Part shown: in pieces, positions 12,251 to 23,245 of the stretch
Layout of the letters: each line of letters opens with the position of its first letter
Position numbering within the stretch: the first letter of the stretch is position 1
Assembly: GCA_038087015.1 (NCBI GenBank)
Contig: JASBNA010000004.1
Coordinates: 2,108,001 to 2,172,000, forward strand
From: Cerrena zonata
Taxonomy: Eukaryota > Basidiomycota > Agaricomycetes > Polyporales > Cerrenaceae
DNA length: 64,000 nucleotides
Direction: 5' to 3'
The notes under the pieces: generated by a model
Told to the model about the DNA's origin: nothing
The model's input: the letters and a program-made list of their open reading frames with translations, nothing else
The model's database searches: none
Position numbers and translations under genes: made by a program

Positions 12251-12492
12251 AGCAGGCCGGGTAAGAAAATGAGGAAGTTTACGTGGATGGGAAGTCAGAG
12301 TCTCGGAGACCGTGACGGACAGGCGCGCCTGACATGTTTGTGTCACGACGCGACTTGTCGCATAACAAAAAATCGGAAAACACACTGAGGAGACACGTCT
12401 GAAAGAGGGGATGCCGGGGAGCCGACGACGAGCGTCCAAACTTTGTGCCAGCCTCTCTGTCGAGAGGAGGGGAGGAATTAGGGCGTTTAAAA
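12251..12492 (-). repeat. Right terminal inverted repeat (242 bp)
   Basis: It is the reverse complement of 6204-6445, with no mismatch found by eye. It lies directly upstream of the helicase start and 257 bp upstream of the G-alpha start, so it may influence transcription in both directions. Confidence 0.93.
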
Positions 12493-12749
12493 GTGTGAGC
12501 ATCAAAATATTGCTGTTGTTAGCAAGTGATCGTGGCGTTCTTTGGCTTTCTGATGTCTCGCGGCGCAGTGATCGTGACTGCATGATGTTATGCTACCAAT
12601 ATCAGTGCGATGCCCAGAGATAGTTGTCCACACTCAGGCTTTCGGTTGCTTCTCGACCGAGGTCAGACACATATGCGGGAAAGTTGACCAACTCCTAGAA
12701 ATCACCATCTCCTCTCTTCCTCCATCCTCCCAAACTCTCCATTACAGCC

Positions 12750-14653
12750 ATGGTTAAGCTGAACGACTGGCCTCATCTGCCGACCGGAGAGACGGAAGAA
12801 CAACGTGCGCGGGCAAAGAAAATCAGGTGCGTTGCGGATATCCCGATTGTTCCGTCGCCGTGTTCTCATCACAACCCAAGCGATGAAATAGACGAAGTTC
12901 TCCAACGCGAACGCAAAGCGAAGGAGAAAAAGCGACCGGCTAGGAAGGTATTGCTCCTCGGTACGTCACCAAACAGACGAGTAGAGTTTGGACGTTGTTG
13001 TTCTTATCATCTCCTGTAGGACCATCACAATCCGGAAAGTCTACCTGGCTGAAGAACTTCCAATTACTATACGCACCGAAGGCCTTTCATGCAGAGATTG
13101 GGGCATGGAGAGCTGTGATCCACTTGAACTTGACGAGAGCAGTCAATTTTATCGTTGACGAACTTGGTACTCCCTCGACGTCCGTTGTTTCCCCGACGCA
13201 AAGACTCCAGCCAGAATTCCCTAATGTGGAAAGGTTACGAATCCGACTCGCCCCTCTGCGGCAAGTAGAAATCAGCCTCAGTAAATGCCTCTCCGTGGAC
13301 CGAAAGGCCATGCGCCGACCGATGTCTGTGGTCGAAGAACTCTCCAAGTCGGAATCAATCAACCACATTTCTATCCGGGGCGGTGCCGTATGGAAAGGTC
13401 TCACTAAAAAGGCCTCCTTCAACTCTACCATCTCCGGTGAACTGCAGCAAACAAGATCACTTCTTGAGGCTTGTCGTGACGACATAATTATATTATGGTC
13501 TGAACCAGGACTACGCGAGCACTTAATAGAAAGAGGAACTCCATTGCCGGATTCATCTGTCTTGTTCGTCCTGTACTATTCCAGCTGCGAGAGACTACTG
13601 AAGCATGGATTTTTAGCTTCCTAGATCATGCAGAACGAATCGCCAGGAAGGATTATGTTCCCACCGATGACGATGTCTTGCGTGCCCGATTGGAAACAAT
13701 TGGTGTAGAAGAGCATCATATCACGATGGAAGTTGGTTAGTTCTTCCGACCATATGTCACTTCATTACAATATTCTGAACGTGATCAACAGGTGACGCGA
13801 AACAAGATTGGATTTTCTACGATGTCGAGGGCTCTCGAGGACAAAGAGGTTGGTTTCTACCCTTTTACTATTACAAATCAGCTCAACGTTTTGCAGCTAC
13901 TTGGGCATCCTACTTCGATGATGGTACGAATATTCATGACTCACACAGTTCCCTCAATTGATCGCATATATTTAGTGCACGCCATTGTGTTCATTGTCTC
14001 AATGTCGGATTTCGACCAGTCTGATCCTCATGAACCCCAAGTGAATCGATTTGTGAGTAAAGAGATGCTATTGACTGGGCCATAGTCTGACACTTCATTA
14101 GGTGGACTCTATTACTCTATGGAGAAGTGTTTGTCAGAATAAACTCATCTCTAACATCCCGATGCTCCTTTTCCTCAACAAAGTCGATTTACTCCACACG
14201 AAACTCGAGAATGGTATGTGAAATTTTGTGCATCCAGGTCTTGGTCCGTCTAACGTAATATCCTAGGTACATACTTTGCTGACTACGTGCAAGACTTCTC
14301 ACAAGCAAATGACGCGAAGTCTGTTACAAGATGTAGGTGTTTTTGTACCTGAGTCCGGCACCGTAGCTAACGAGATATCAGACTTCAAGAAGCTGTTTAT
14401 GGCGACACATGAGAAATATTCGCGCAAAGAACGAAGCTTACACGTTCATATCACCTGTGCCATTGTGAGTAGACCCTCCCATGACCGAGCAACCCCGAAC
14501 TTACATACTTTCAAATAGGACACAAAATCGATGTCGCTTGTGCTGAAACAAGGTACGATCACCATATCCATTCTATGAACTGAAACTGATCCATGAAATA
14601 TAGTGAAAGATGTCATAACCCTTGCCAAGTTGAAGAACATCGACATGTTATAA
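12750..14653 (+). CDS. Divergent heterotrimeric G-protein alpha subunit (462 aa, eleven exons)
   Basis: Eleven exons (12750-12960, 13020-13572, 13617-13735, 13792-13848, 13897-13923, 13976-14052, 14102-14213, 14267-14332, 14382-14464, 14519-14552, 14604-14653) give 462 residues. G1 is GPSQSGKST across the first intron, where canonical G-alpha has GxGESGKST. G3 is DVEGSRGQR instead of DVGGQRSER, so the usual catalytic Gln is displaced. G4 is FLNKVDLL and G5 is TCAIDTKS. The helical domain is present and there is an N-terminal extension rich in charged residues. No N-terminal MGxxxS myristoylation motif is seen. Agaricomycetes have expanded sets of such divergent G-alphas, and this is probably one of them rather than a core signalling subunit. 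The acceptor pair at 13573-13616 is the least certain junction. Confidence 0.85.
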
Positions 14654-15417
14654 TCTTCTCGGTCGGCACGATTTCACATGTTCATTCTCATTTGTTACTT
14701 TCGATTTTATGTTGTATTTATGACTTCGTACTATTAGCTTTCTTTACACATCTAGTTTTACTGTAATATCATCTGTATATCTTTTGAGTCCTCGCATTCA
14801 TTATACCACTTTTCCCAGCCACGTTTGAGGTGTCCTTTCTTCCGGCCTGCATCGGGTTCTGAGTCATTCAGACGTTCTGTTTCAGTGTTACGAAATTCTA
14901 GAGACGATGAATCTGACCAACTATGACTCTAAGCTAGCTTTATATAGCACTCGTATGTTTCAAATGAGTGTACTGGTTCTGGCCTAGGACGGTCTAGCAA
15001 TTCCTACGTACCGTACAGACCATGCTATGTTCACAAATTAACAAAATCTCGTGGTAAAGTATACGAAACAGTACTATCCTTTTCATCTCGATATACTACC
15101 TCTTGGACGGTATACTATGTTGAGTTGTTCACAAAGAGCTAGTATTGCAGTCTTGATAACCAGCATCAGTTCCTTTTTCGACTATCAATACGCTTGCCAA
15201 AAATAGATCCGGTGACTGTGATACATCCGTCAATGGATTCCTACTGGAACTTTGAAGTATTGACTCGAATGACGTCGACGCGATACGAGAGTGTCGAGGT
15301 AGTAGCGGTTCCGGGACTGGACGGTCTAGTATATAGCAAGCTACTATCAGCCAAGTTATCACCATCGACCCCATAAGTCCATTCTACACGACAACTACAC
15401 ATCTCTAAAAATTGACA
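14654..15417. other. Intergenic region: G-alpha 3' side and monooxygenase promoter
   Basis: There is no gene-like ORF. The sequence is AT-rich after 14,700, which fits a 3' untranslated region. The monooxygenase start at 15418 has the context ACAATGTC, and no clear TATA box is seen. Confidence 0.4.
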
Positions 15418-16906
15418 ATGTCGCAACCTGCTACCAAAGTCATTATAGCAGGATGTGGAATCGCGGGCCCAGTCCTGGCCGTGTTCCTGTTGAAACAGGG
15501 CTATACACCTATTATATACGAACGCCTCGAATCTTTTACCGAAACCGGTATAGGTCTATGGTCAGTTCATAGAGCCCCGTTGATAGATAATCGCTGACGA
15601 AGAGCAATGCTACTAGCCTTCAGGTAAATGGACTAAGAATCTTATCCAAAATTCCCGGTCTCGTAGAATCCATAGAGGGAGGACACCTCGAGCGGATGCT
15701 ATTCCATTCTGTGCTTCCCGAGGACGAGGGACTGCTAGCCGATTTTACTTTCCCATCTCAGCCCAAAGAGAAGGTTGGAATGGCACTTGGAGTGCGAAGG
15801 CCTGCTTTCCATCGTAGGCTCATTGATATGGCCATAGCACATGGTATTCAAGTAGTCTGGGGACATCAAGTCACTGGTCTGGAGCAGCACAGCGATAGCG
15901 TTACTGTTACGTTCCAAAACGGCAAAACTGACACTGCGAGTTTCGTCGTGGGTTGTGATGGTATTCACAGTGATACGAGAGCTTGTTTGTTCGGGAAGGA
16001 GCCTGCAGACTTTACCGGCCTTGTCCAGGCAAGCTAGATCTTACTCGCCTGATGAAATTGGTTACATCTCTATCCAGATCGGAGGAGTATCCCCCAAACC
16101 TTCTGGTTATCCGTTTGAAAAACTCACAATGATGAACGTGTTCGGGAATGGAGAGCACTTTATCACCTACTCTGTGGATGATACCCACAACTCATGGGCG
16201 TAAGTTCCATATGAACTTTATTAACCGCCAGCCGCTGACGAGCTCTTAGTGTCACTCTACGAGAGCCCGAGGCAAAAGAAACGTGGAGAGCCATGGATCA
16301 AGAGTCACAGGAAGATTTCAAGCAACATTCGCCTTTCGCATCTTGGGGAGTTGGAGCCGGTGAGCTGATTCGCAATGCTACAAAAATTGTTAAGGTAAAT
16401 TACATTAGTACATAGCTTATATTCTTTGAGCTAATTCGGCTGACCTTTGGTCAGTATGGTCTCTATGACCGCCCACAATTGAAAAGCTGGCACGTCGGTA
16501 GAGTCGTCCTCCTTGGAGACGCTGCTCACCCAACGAGTCCCGTAAGCGATTAAACCATCATCATACTACCTGGTGAGCTAACGTCACTCCTGCGTAGCAT
16601 CTTGGACAAGGTGCCAACCAAGCGTTCGAAGACATCGCGTATCTGACCAACCTGCTCGAGAAATACAACCCGCAGGCACAGCAACCCTCCACAGATCTAC
16701 TGGAGAAGATCTTCACAGAGTACGAAGAAACACGTATCCCTCGCACAGCTGCGCTTGTTGCGGAAGCTCGTAAACAAGGTGACTTGAGAGTTGCTTCTGG
16801 TGTGGATGCGTGCAAGCAGCGCAATCAGATCTATCATGAGATGTGGGGAGACGAAGAGGTGGTGAAGAAGAGATATGCCGCTTTGCTTGACCATAATGAG
16901 AAGTAG
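15418..16906 (+). CDS. FAD-dependent aromatic-ring-type monooxygenase (409 aa, six exons)
   Basis: Exons 15418-15560, 15605-16028, 16078-16199, 16250-16394, 16455-16541 and 16598-16906 give 409 residues. The Rossmann FAD motif GCGIAGPVLAVFLLKQG is at residues 13-29, the second FAD/NADPH motif appears as VGCDGIHSDTR, and the GD motif as LLGDAAHPTSPHLGQGANQA. These place it in the p-hydroxybenzoate/salicylate hydroxylase-like family (UbiH/COQ6 type); the substrate cannot be told from sequence. The length is normal for the family. There is no signal peptide, so it is probably cytosolic. The second intron (16029-16077) starts with GC instead of GT. No other secondary-metabolism gene lies next to it. 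Confidence 0.87.
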
Positions 16907-17483
16907 AATTTAGTCGTAGCGGACTAACCCCATTTCGTGGTCGTACATTATATGTTCTATCAAACCTTCCAGTGATTGCATACCTAGAGTCCTGTGCGTG
17001 AACTTGATACAGCCGCCCGCGCCATATTCGGCAACAAGACCCAAGTGCTTGCCTCTTTCGGAAAGAACGAACCTAAACCGGTAATTCTTGAAACACGTCT
17101 TCGAAACCCCAAAGTTTTGCATTGCTGTCCGTGTTCCAGTCTAGATATAATGAGACCTGATGAGCCGAAACAGATGTCAGTATACATCAGATACATTTCT
17201 TCGGGCGCAAAGCGCTTTCGCGTAATGGGGTGGATTGTCCGACGTGTCATGTCACGGTCTCTGATTCAAAATAGACCGCAGTACCTACACTCACAGGGCC
17301 ACGTCGATTGTGATATTTTTGGTGAATGGCACGTTTCAAAATAAGAACATGCCGGCATGTTACCAAAATATCACATACTGCGGCTTGAAGCTTGAGGGGG
17401 ATGGCGGACGAAGGTGCGAGAGTTAATGGCATGTTTTAGTTTCATGGATTGGAAGGAAATAAATAGATTGCAATCTGAGTATC
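16907..17483. other. Tail-to-tail intergenic region between the monooxygenase and GOT1
   Basis: The two genes converge here, so both 3' untranslated regions lie in this stretch. ORFs of 60-116 codons on both strands overlap one another and lack any family motif. Confidence 0.4.
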
Positions 17484-18164
17484 TCATACGACGGATGTTC
17501 GTGAACCAGCTATCCGATCCGCGACCTATAACAAGGCACCGTCACGTCAGCTCCACATTAGCTCATAGTGAACGTTGAGACACTTACATCTCGAATATAA
17601 GGCATATTGAGTGCTTGACCAACAAAAGGCAGTTGTCTCAGGAATGTCAGAATCACTGGGAAGAAGTCTCTGTACGTCGCAAGCAATAAAGTTCAGCAAG
17701 CCAGAAAGGAGAAAGGGTGACGGATAGGCGTACCCAAAGAGGTTCAAGAACCCAATAGTCTCCACAACCATACCAACGAACGGCCATTTGAAGAACACCA
17801 ACAAGATTCCACCAATAAAACAAGCAGTCCCTCGAAGTTTTTGTTTTCGTGCAAAGAAGTAGAAGGTCTTTTGGGGACCGATGATGAGTGTCAAGCCAGA
17901 GAGGAACAACAGCTATTCCGAATCCCCCAAAACCATATATTAGTTACGGGCAAATTGAAATCGTGAAATGAGAAGAAGACGTACATTCCCAAGTGCCAAC
18001 AAAGCTCCATCAAAGAATAACATGACTCCAAGGAGCATGAACAAACCACCAAAGGTGGTCAGCGCAACACCGATTTCTGTCAAATAGTACAGAACCCGCG
18101 GTCAATATCTCATGCACACGATTACGCACACGCTGAACTCACTTTGTGCGTCCGTAAGCCACAT
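17484..18164 (-). CDS. GOT1: GOT1-like Golgi transport membrane protein (138 aa, five exons)
   Basis: Exons 18164-18143, 18076-17985, 17912-17734, 17669-17588 and 17525-17484 give 138 residues, the same length as yeast Got1. The protein starts MWLTDAQKIGVALTTFGGLF and contains the conserved core LTLIIGPQKTFYFFARKQKL then FKWPFVGMVVETIGFLNLFG. Four hydrophobic stretches fit the four-helix topology of the Got1/SFT2-like family. Got1 acts in ER-to-Golgi vesicle traffic. The first exon encodes only seven complete codons, so it is easily missed by gene callers. Confidence 0.93.
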
Positions 18165-19773
18165 CTTGGAGTTTTAACGTTTAATTCGTAAGTGAAAGCG
18201 TTGAGAATGAAGCCGCCAGCAGCAACTGGAGAGTGTTATATGCAAGGTGGTAGACGTCGACGGATAACGCGTTCACTCTGGGAAACACAAGTTGAGGACG
18301 TGTCATGGGCGCTCGGTTGGTCGATCATTTCGAGCAAGCATGTGTTGCTCCCAAGTTGGGAGGTTGTGTAATTGACTCCAGGACATTTGATTATGATGGA
18401 TTCCAGTTACAATCTCGAGAAATCAGACATAGAGACGTGCATAACATATAAGGTTGCTCATAGTTCCCAGTACAGGGTTTCTTGCTTCTTTCAATTTCGC
18501 GACCAGGTCAGAATAACCGTGATATAATTAGTTGGCAAGAGATATACAGGAAATGGATGACGAGGTGGGGCACAAGAAAGCAAAGTGAAGAACACACAAG
18601 AGACCGAATGTACAAAAACTGAAAACCTGGGATGACTACGCAAAGCGAAAAATGGATGATAAGCAACAAACGAATCTTCTTCTACAAGCTACCTACCAAA
18701 CCCGTTGGCACATAAGCATATAGTAAGCAGCAAGAAAAAGAGAGAGGGAGACGAGAGGAGAGGAGCAAGCTATGTACAATTCTCTACGTATACGTGGATG
18801 CTATATTCCGGACAATGAGCGAGAATGAATACCGTTCAATGCCAAAATGATGATGATGGGGGGTGCGTCGCAATAATATGATATCGAACCATGTATGTGT
18901 ATACCTTTACCGGAGCCTTGAGCATTCCTGTCCTCCGATATTATCCATTACTTCTTCTTTCTTCTACCACTACCACTTCCACTTCTATTCATCTCTCGTC
19001 TCGTTGCCTGTAATCCCTGTGAGATCCATCACGTCCATATACTACCCATTCCCCACTCCATACGGCTTGGAAGGTAACAGGGCATCCCAGTGACCTGGAC
19101 TACAATCCAGGGGAAAGAGGGAAAGCCAAGTAAATCGTCCCACTCTGCCTCTTGTCACCAAACTAGTAGAAATCCTTCGATGATGCAGGCGAGTCAATCG
19201 CCAATACCAGGATGTCAGGCTGCCAGTCGATGCCATTCAAGACGCGTGTGGTCGGTCAATCAAATTATGAGAAGCTCGTTGTATCAACGAGGCAAGGGGT
19301 AGATGATGAACAGAAGAATGCAGGATCGGGAGTAAAGGGGGGTGGTATGTGTATGCAGGCACGAGGTGGAGCGGAGCCGAAGCTATGAGTTGTGAGGGAT
19401 ATACCGATAAGAAGTCAGATGTAAGAAGAAAGGGGTGACGTAAAAGCGTGAGAGACGAGAAGTGGATGGTGAAATGGGGGATTGACAGGGACCGACGACA
19501 ATAGATACTAAGGTGAGATGATGATTAGTTGTCGGTTCCGAGCGAGTCCCGTGCATACAACAGCGATCGATGGTCCCAAATTCGCCCGGAATGAGTGTAA
19601 AGCATGATGGTATGTGAGATGTGTGAGGGGGGATTGTAAGTGAAAGCATGAATGAGTTGGCAAGAATTAGTCGACCAGCTCAAACTGAGGGAAAGAGCAT
19701 TCGATGGCAGCTGCGTGCAGTGGCAAGAACGACCAAGAGGTGATCAGGGTCCCAAGAACCCGAAGTCAAAAAT
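18165..19773. other. Intergenic region with the GOT1 promoter and the PBS2 3' side
   Basis: There is no convincing gene. The purine-rich stretch 18,700-18,800 and the pyrimidine-rich stretch 18,950-19,050 break up the composition. ORFs here reach 88 codons at most and have no motif. Confidence 0.4.
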
Positions 19774-21997
19774 TTAAGGTTGGTACCCTTGTTGTTGCTG
19801 CTCCAACACTTGTTGGTTCCGTTCGCGTTGTTGTTGCACTTGCTTCTCTGCTCTTGACTCCAAGGCACGCTTTACCCAGCCGACCATGTCCACATCTCGA
19901 TTCCGATCTTCGACGAGATATGGGTGACTCTAAAAAAGGGGGGTTATTGTGATCAGCGAAAAATACTCAACCCACGAGAGCGAATGGTGAATAGGTTCAG
20001 AAAATCGATGAGGGACGGAGACCCACACGACAAGAAAGGGATAATAGTATGAACACTCACCAACAACTGCGCATATGTCGCCCTCGAACCCGGCAGTTTA
20101 TGCAAACATCTGCTCACAAAGTCTCTAGCAGACTCCGAAAATCTTTCTTCTGGCAACTCGGGTGCATCCCCATGCACGATTGCCGTCAGTTGCGCAAACA
20201 CATTGGCGTATGTTTCCGGTGGGTACGGATAGTGACCTAATCCCATTTCGATCATCGCAAGCCCAAGAGACCAAACATCAGACGAGACGGTATAAGTCCC
20301 CAAGTTGCCTGTTGATTCGCCTTTGATTCGTTCGGGCTGTGTAGGTAGCACATCGTCAATCGTGAGGTGGGTAAATGATCGAGGGTGATTGGGTGCATCG
20401 GATCGAAGCGAGATCGAGGCACGACACGGAAAATGGGTATAGAAGAACAGGCCAATGAGACAGATGGGAGAAGTAAGTGAGATGACCGAGATCGCCGAAA
20501 GAAAACCCCGAACGTCGGTGAGTTGTTGCGAGTTGGTGAGAGAGAGGTCAGATGCCATTAGTGAGATTGTCGTATAACTAAGAAGCTAAGGGACGTACCG
20601 CCATGTAGCTCTGACAACCAATGTTGGTCTTGGCGAGAGATTTCTCAAGTTGACCGGATACACCAAAGTCGCAGAGTTTTACTTGGCCCTTTGTATTGAC
20701 AAGGACATTGGTGGGTTTCACGTCTGGTAAAGATTTGGTATGGGTATTGAATGACTACGGAGATCGTGACATGTACACACCTCGATGGATGATTTGCATC
20801 TCGTCTTTGAGGAACTTGAGCCCGCGCACCATCGCACCTGCTATCCGGCCGAGGACATCTTCCGGCACGCCTTCTGCTTCAAGCTTGTCCATCGACCCTG
20901 CGTCCATGTGTTCCATGCAGTAATACACGCATCTAGAGAGAAATCGATGATGTTAATGGGATGGCTTGAGGAGGATGGCAGATAGACAATGAAATAAAGG
21001 CAACATACGATTCGATAAAGAAAGCTCCGTAGAAATCGACTATCTCTGGTGCTGCCGCTCGATGCAGAATATCCAATTCCATGATGATACCATTTAGTTT
21101 CGCCTCATCTAGTTCTAGTCGGATTTCCTGATCGCACAAAGAGAGTCAAGATCAGTTTCTGGAGTGGCTCTGTCAGGTGGAGAAAACGTACCTTCATAGC
21201 CATGTAGACGTTTGTAGGCTTGTGTAGGACGCGTTTAACAGTGCCGTAGTTGCCCTTTCCGAGTTCTTCTTCCAGCTGAAGTTGACCCATGTTGATTTTG
21301 AAGGATGAGCCACTAGAGAAATCGACACCGTCGGCATGAATGACAGGCTTTGCCACTGAAATTGAGGGCTCCAGAGGGATCACTGGGGTGCAAAAATATT
21401 TGAATAAAATGAGCTCCGAGCAGGTCATCTGGACTTACACAATTTTGCGAAAGTTTGAAAATGGGGTTCCGAGAGTGGCCTGAGGGGATCTTCGAGGGAG
21501 CTGGCCTAGCGAAGGTCTGCCTGCACCAAGACCTGCGCCACTGGGGCCACCGCCTGAGGGAAATACATCTGATATGTCGTTGACGTTGAGTTTGGGAGCG
21601 TTTGCCTTGAGCCGCCGCGCAGCGAGACCGCCCGGTGGGGAAGCAAAATTGGGACCCTGGGCGACCAGATGGATCGGAGAAGGCTGTACGGAAGTGGAGG
21701 ATGGAAGTGCTCTTTCTGCGAGGGAGACGTTGTTCATGGCAGCTGTAATGTCTGCTGCATTAGCGTTAGCATTGGCTTGTTGTGCACCGCGATTGGCCAT
21801 CTGGATAGAGTGGTAAGGAAGCGGATGGATCGGGATTGAAAGAAGAAACTTACGGCTGCCATTTTCGCTTGTAGAGAAGGAGGGATGGGTGAGGAGGCGA
21901 GTGGACCCGTTCTGCGACTACCGAGGAGACCAGTAACGGAACGAGTGTTTGTGGCTGATGGACGGGTGCCGCCACTGGAGGAATTGAGGTCGGACAT
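19774..21997 (-). CDS. PBS2: PBS2-type MAP kinase kinase of the HOG pathway, with an apparent 1-nt frameshift
   Basis: PBS2 activates the HOG MAP kinase under osmotic stress. After a disordered N-terminus (exons 21997-21854 and 21800-21439) comes the conserved pre-kinase motif [12 protein letters not shown], then the kinase: P-loop GKGNYGTV, catalytic Lys in [22 protein letters not shown] as CDFGVSG, and the activation segment [20 protein letters not shown], which is diagnostic for Pbs2. The C-terminus is Gln-rich and ends QQQQGYQP. About eight exons are visible. The frame breaks between FSGKA and VIHADGVDF near 21,345, where one extra base is present. In yeast Pbs2 these two motifs are contiguous. 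Either the assembly has an indel or the allele is damaged. The promoter is shared with the BAG-protein gene. Confidence 0.9.
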
Positions 21998-22528
21998 GGT
22001 TGTCGCGAGGAAGGAGATCGAGGGAATGAGAAAGCGAGATGGCGGGATGAGGAAGGAGAGGAAGGAGGAGGGACGGAATATGTAGCAGTGGGCCTGCAGA
22101 CGATGACATCAGCCTCCCCTGCAGCAGCTGTAATCGATCTCAATTATCTGACAGTCCGAGCTTCAACCCGGCGAACACCGAGCTTAGCACTTGCCCACGG
22201 CATGTCCGGCACGCATCTGCCACTTCATAGACACTGGCAGTACACTCGGACTCGGAGTAGTGAGTAGTGGCTCATCGCTCTGCACTCGCAACACGTTTGC
22301 AACACATCTCAGCCCTGGCTTCCTCCTTCGACTCCCTCCCTTCTCTCTCCTCCCTCTCCCCGGCACACCTTGGTAAGCATCCGAGTCCCTCCTACTAGTA
22401 CTACCGCCCATCACTCATCACACAACCTTATCTAGCTGCTGCCTATCCCAGTCCTGCTCATACTCCTTCGTATCATCTACTCCCAAACAAAACGCATCGT
22501 GGGGTCCGGCAACAGTAAACCAGGCGGC
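21998..22528. promoter_or_regulatory. Divergent promoter region between PBS2 and the UBL-BAG gene
   Basis: The starts face away from each other across 531 bp. The stretch is rich in CTCC runs on the plus strand (22,320-22,360), as is common in basidiomycete promoters. No TATA box is evident. Confidence 0.45.
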
Positions 22529-23245
22529 ATGACCTATGTCGTCAAATGGGGGAGGGAAAGGTGAGGTCATTCCCCTTCTGTCATAACAATCATTCCTGAC
22601 TATTTTTACTTGTGATGCTACCCCTCTTCACAAAAGGCTGTATTTTCCTCTCCCTGCTCCCGACACAAAGCTTGCTGTCGTTCGGAAGCAGATCTCAGAT
22701 TACACTCAACTGTCACCGGATTCGTTCAAGCTTGTCCATGCAGGCGCGGTTATGAAAGATGATAATGCCCCGAGTAGGTTACAAGCCAATACTTTCTTGG
22801 TGTACCCATCTCATCTTGAAATCTAGTATCGGCATATGGCATTAAAGAAAACTCGAACCTCGCGGTGATTGGTGGCGGAGAGGGTCACCTTGCAGAACCC
22901 AAGAAATCCAAGAAAGCTTCTCCACAACAGCCCCGCACACAAGAATCCACCATCTCACAAATAAGATCCGAAGTAGACAAAGTCAGACAGAACCTCAAAC
23001 CAGACGTCGAGAGCTTCCTCTCTACACTACAACCTTCCGCCGAACCTGCGAACCCCAATGTCGATTCAGCGAAAGAACACATCCGTCTAGGAGAATTGCT
23101 TCTCCAATCACTGCTCAGACTAGATGCCATAAACGCGGAGGGAGAATGGGAAGAAGCGAGGAAAGAGAGGAAAGGTGCCGTTAAGGAAGTCCAGGGTTTA
23201 TTGGATACTCTAGATGGAGGATGGAAAAATCGAGTACAAGGATGA
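22529..23245 (+). CDS. Ubiquitin-like plus BAG domain protein, Hsp70 co-chaperone (195 aa, three exons)
   Basis: Exons 22529-22560, 22637-22773 and 22827-23245 give 195 residues. The N-terminal 80 residues look like a ubiquitin fold (MTYVVKWGRERLYFPLPAPD, then LAVVRKQISDYTQLSP and FKLVHAGAVMKDD). A charged linker rich in Lys and Ser follows. The C-terminal 110 residues fit a BAG three-helix bundle (ISQIRSEVDKVRQNLKPDVE, then HIRLGELLLQSLLRLDAI and RKGAVKEVQGLLDTLD). BAG domains bind the Hsp70 nucleotide-binding domain and promote ADP release. The length and domain order match BAG-1-type proteins of fungi. I infer a cytosolic role. Confidence 0.85.

Larger units (their letters stand above)
6204..12492. 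mobile_element. Intact-looking DNA transposon with 242-bp TIRs, DUF6589 gene and RecQ-like helicase gene (AcademH-like)
   Basis: The 6,289-bp element is bounded by two inverted copies of the same 242-bp sequence, which I compared by eye and found identical. It contains exactly two genes, both open, both starting just inside a TIR (72 bp and 16 bp away) and reading inward to a tail-to-tail overlap. One encodes a DUF6589 protein and the other a superfamily II helicase with RecQ-type motifs. Academ-type transposons carrying a helicase (AcademH) have, to my recollection, been described from fungi and animals; assignment here is inference. The target looks like TTTAAA: the symmetric sequence TTTTAAACGCCC at the left end and its complement at the right are compatible with a TA, TTAA or TTTAAA duplication, but not with an odd-length one. 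Identical TIRs and intact genes imply recent insertion. Confidence 0.85.
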
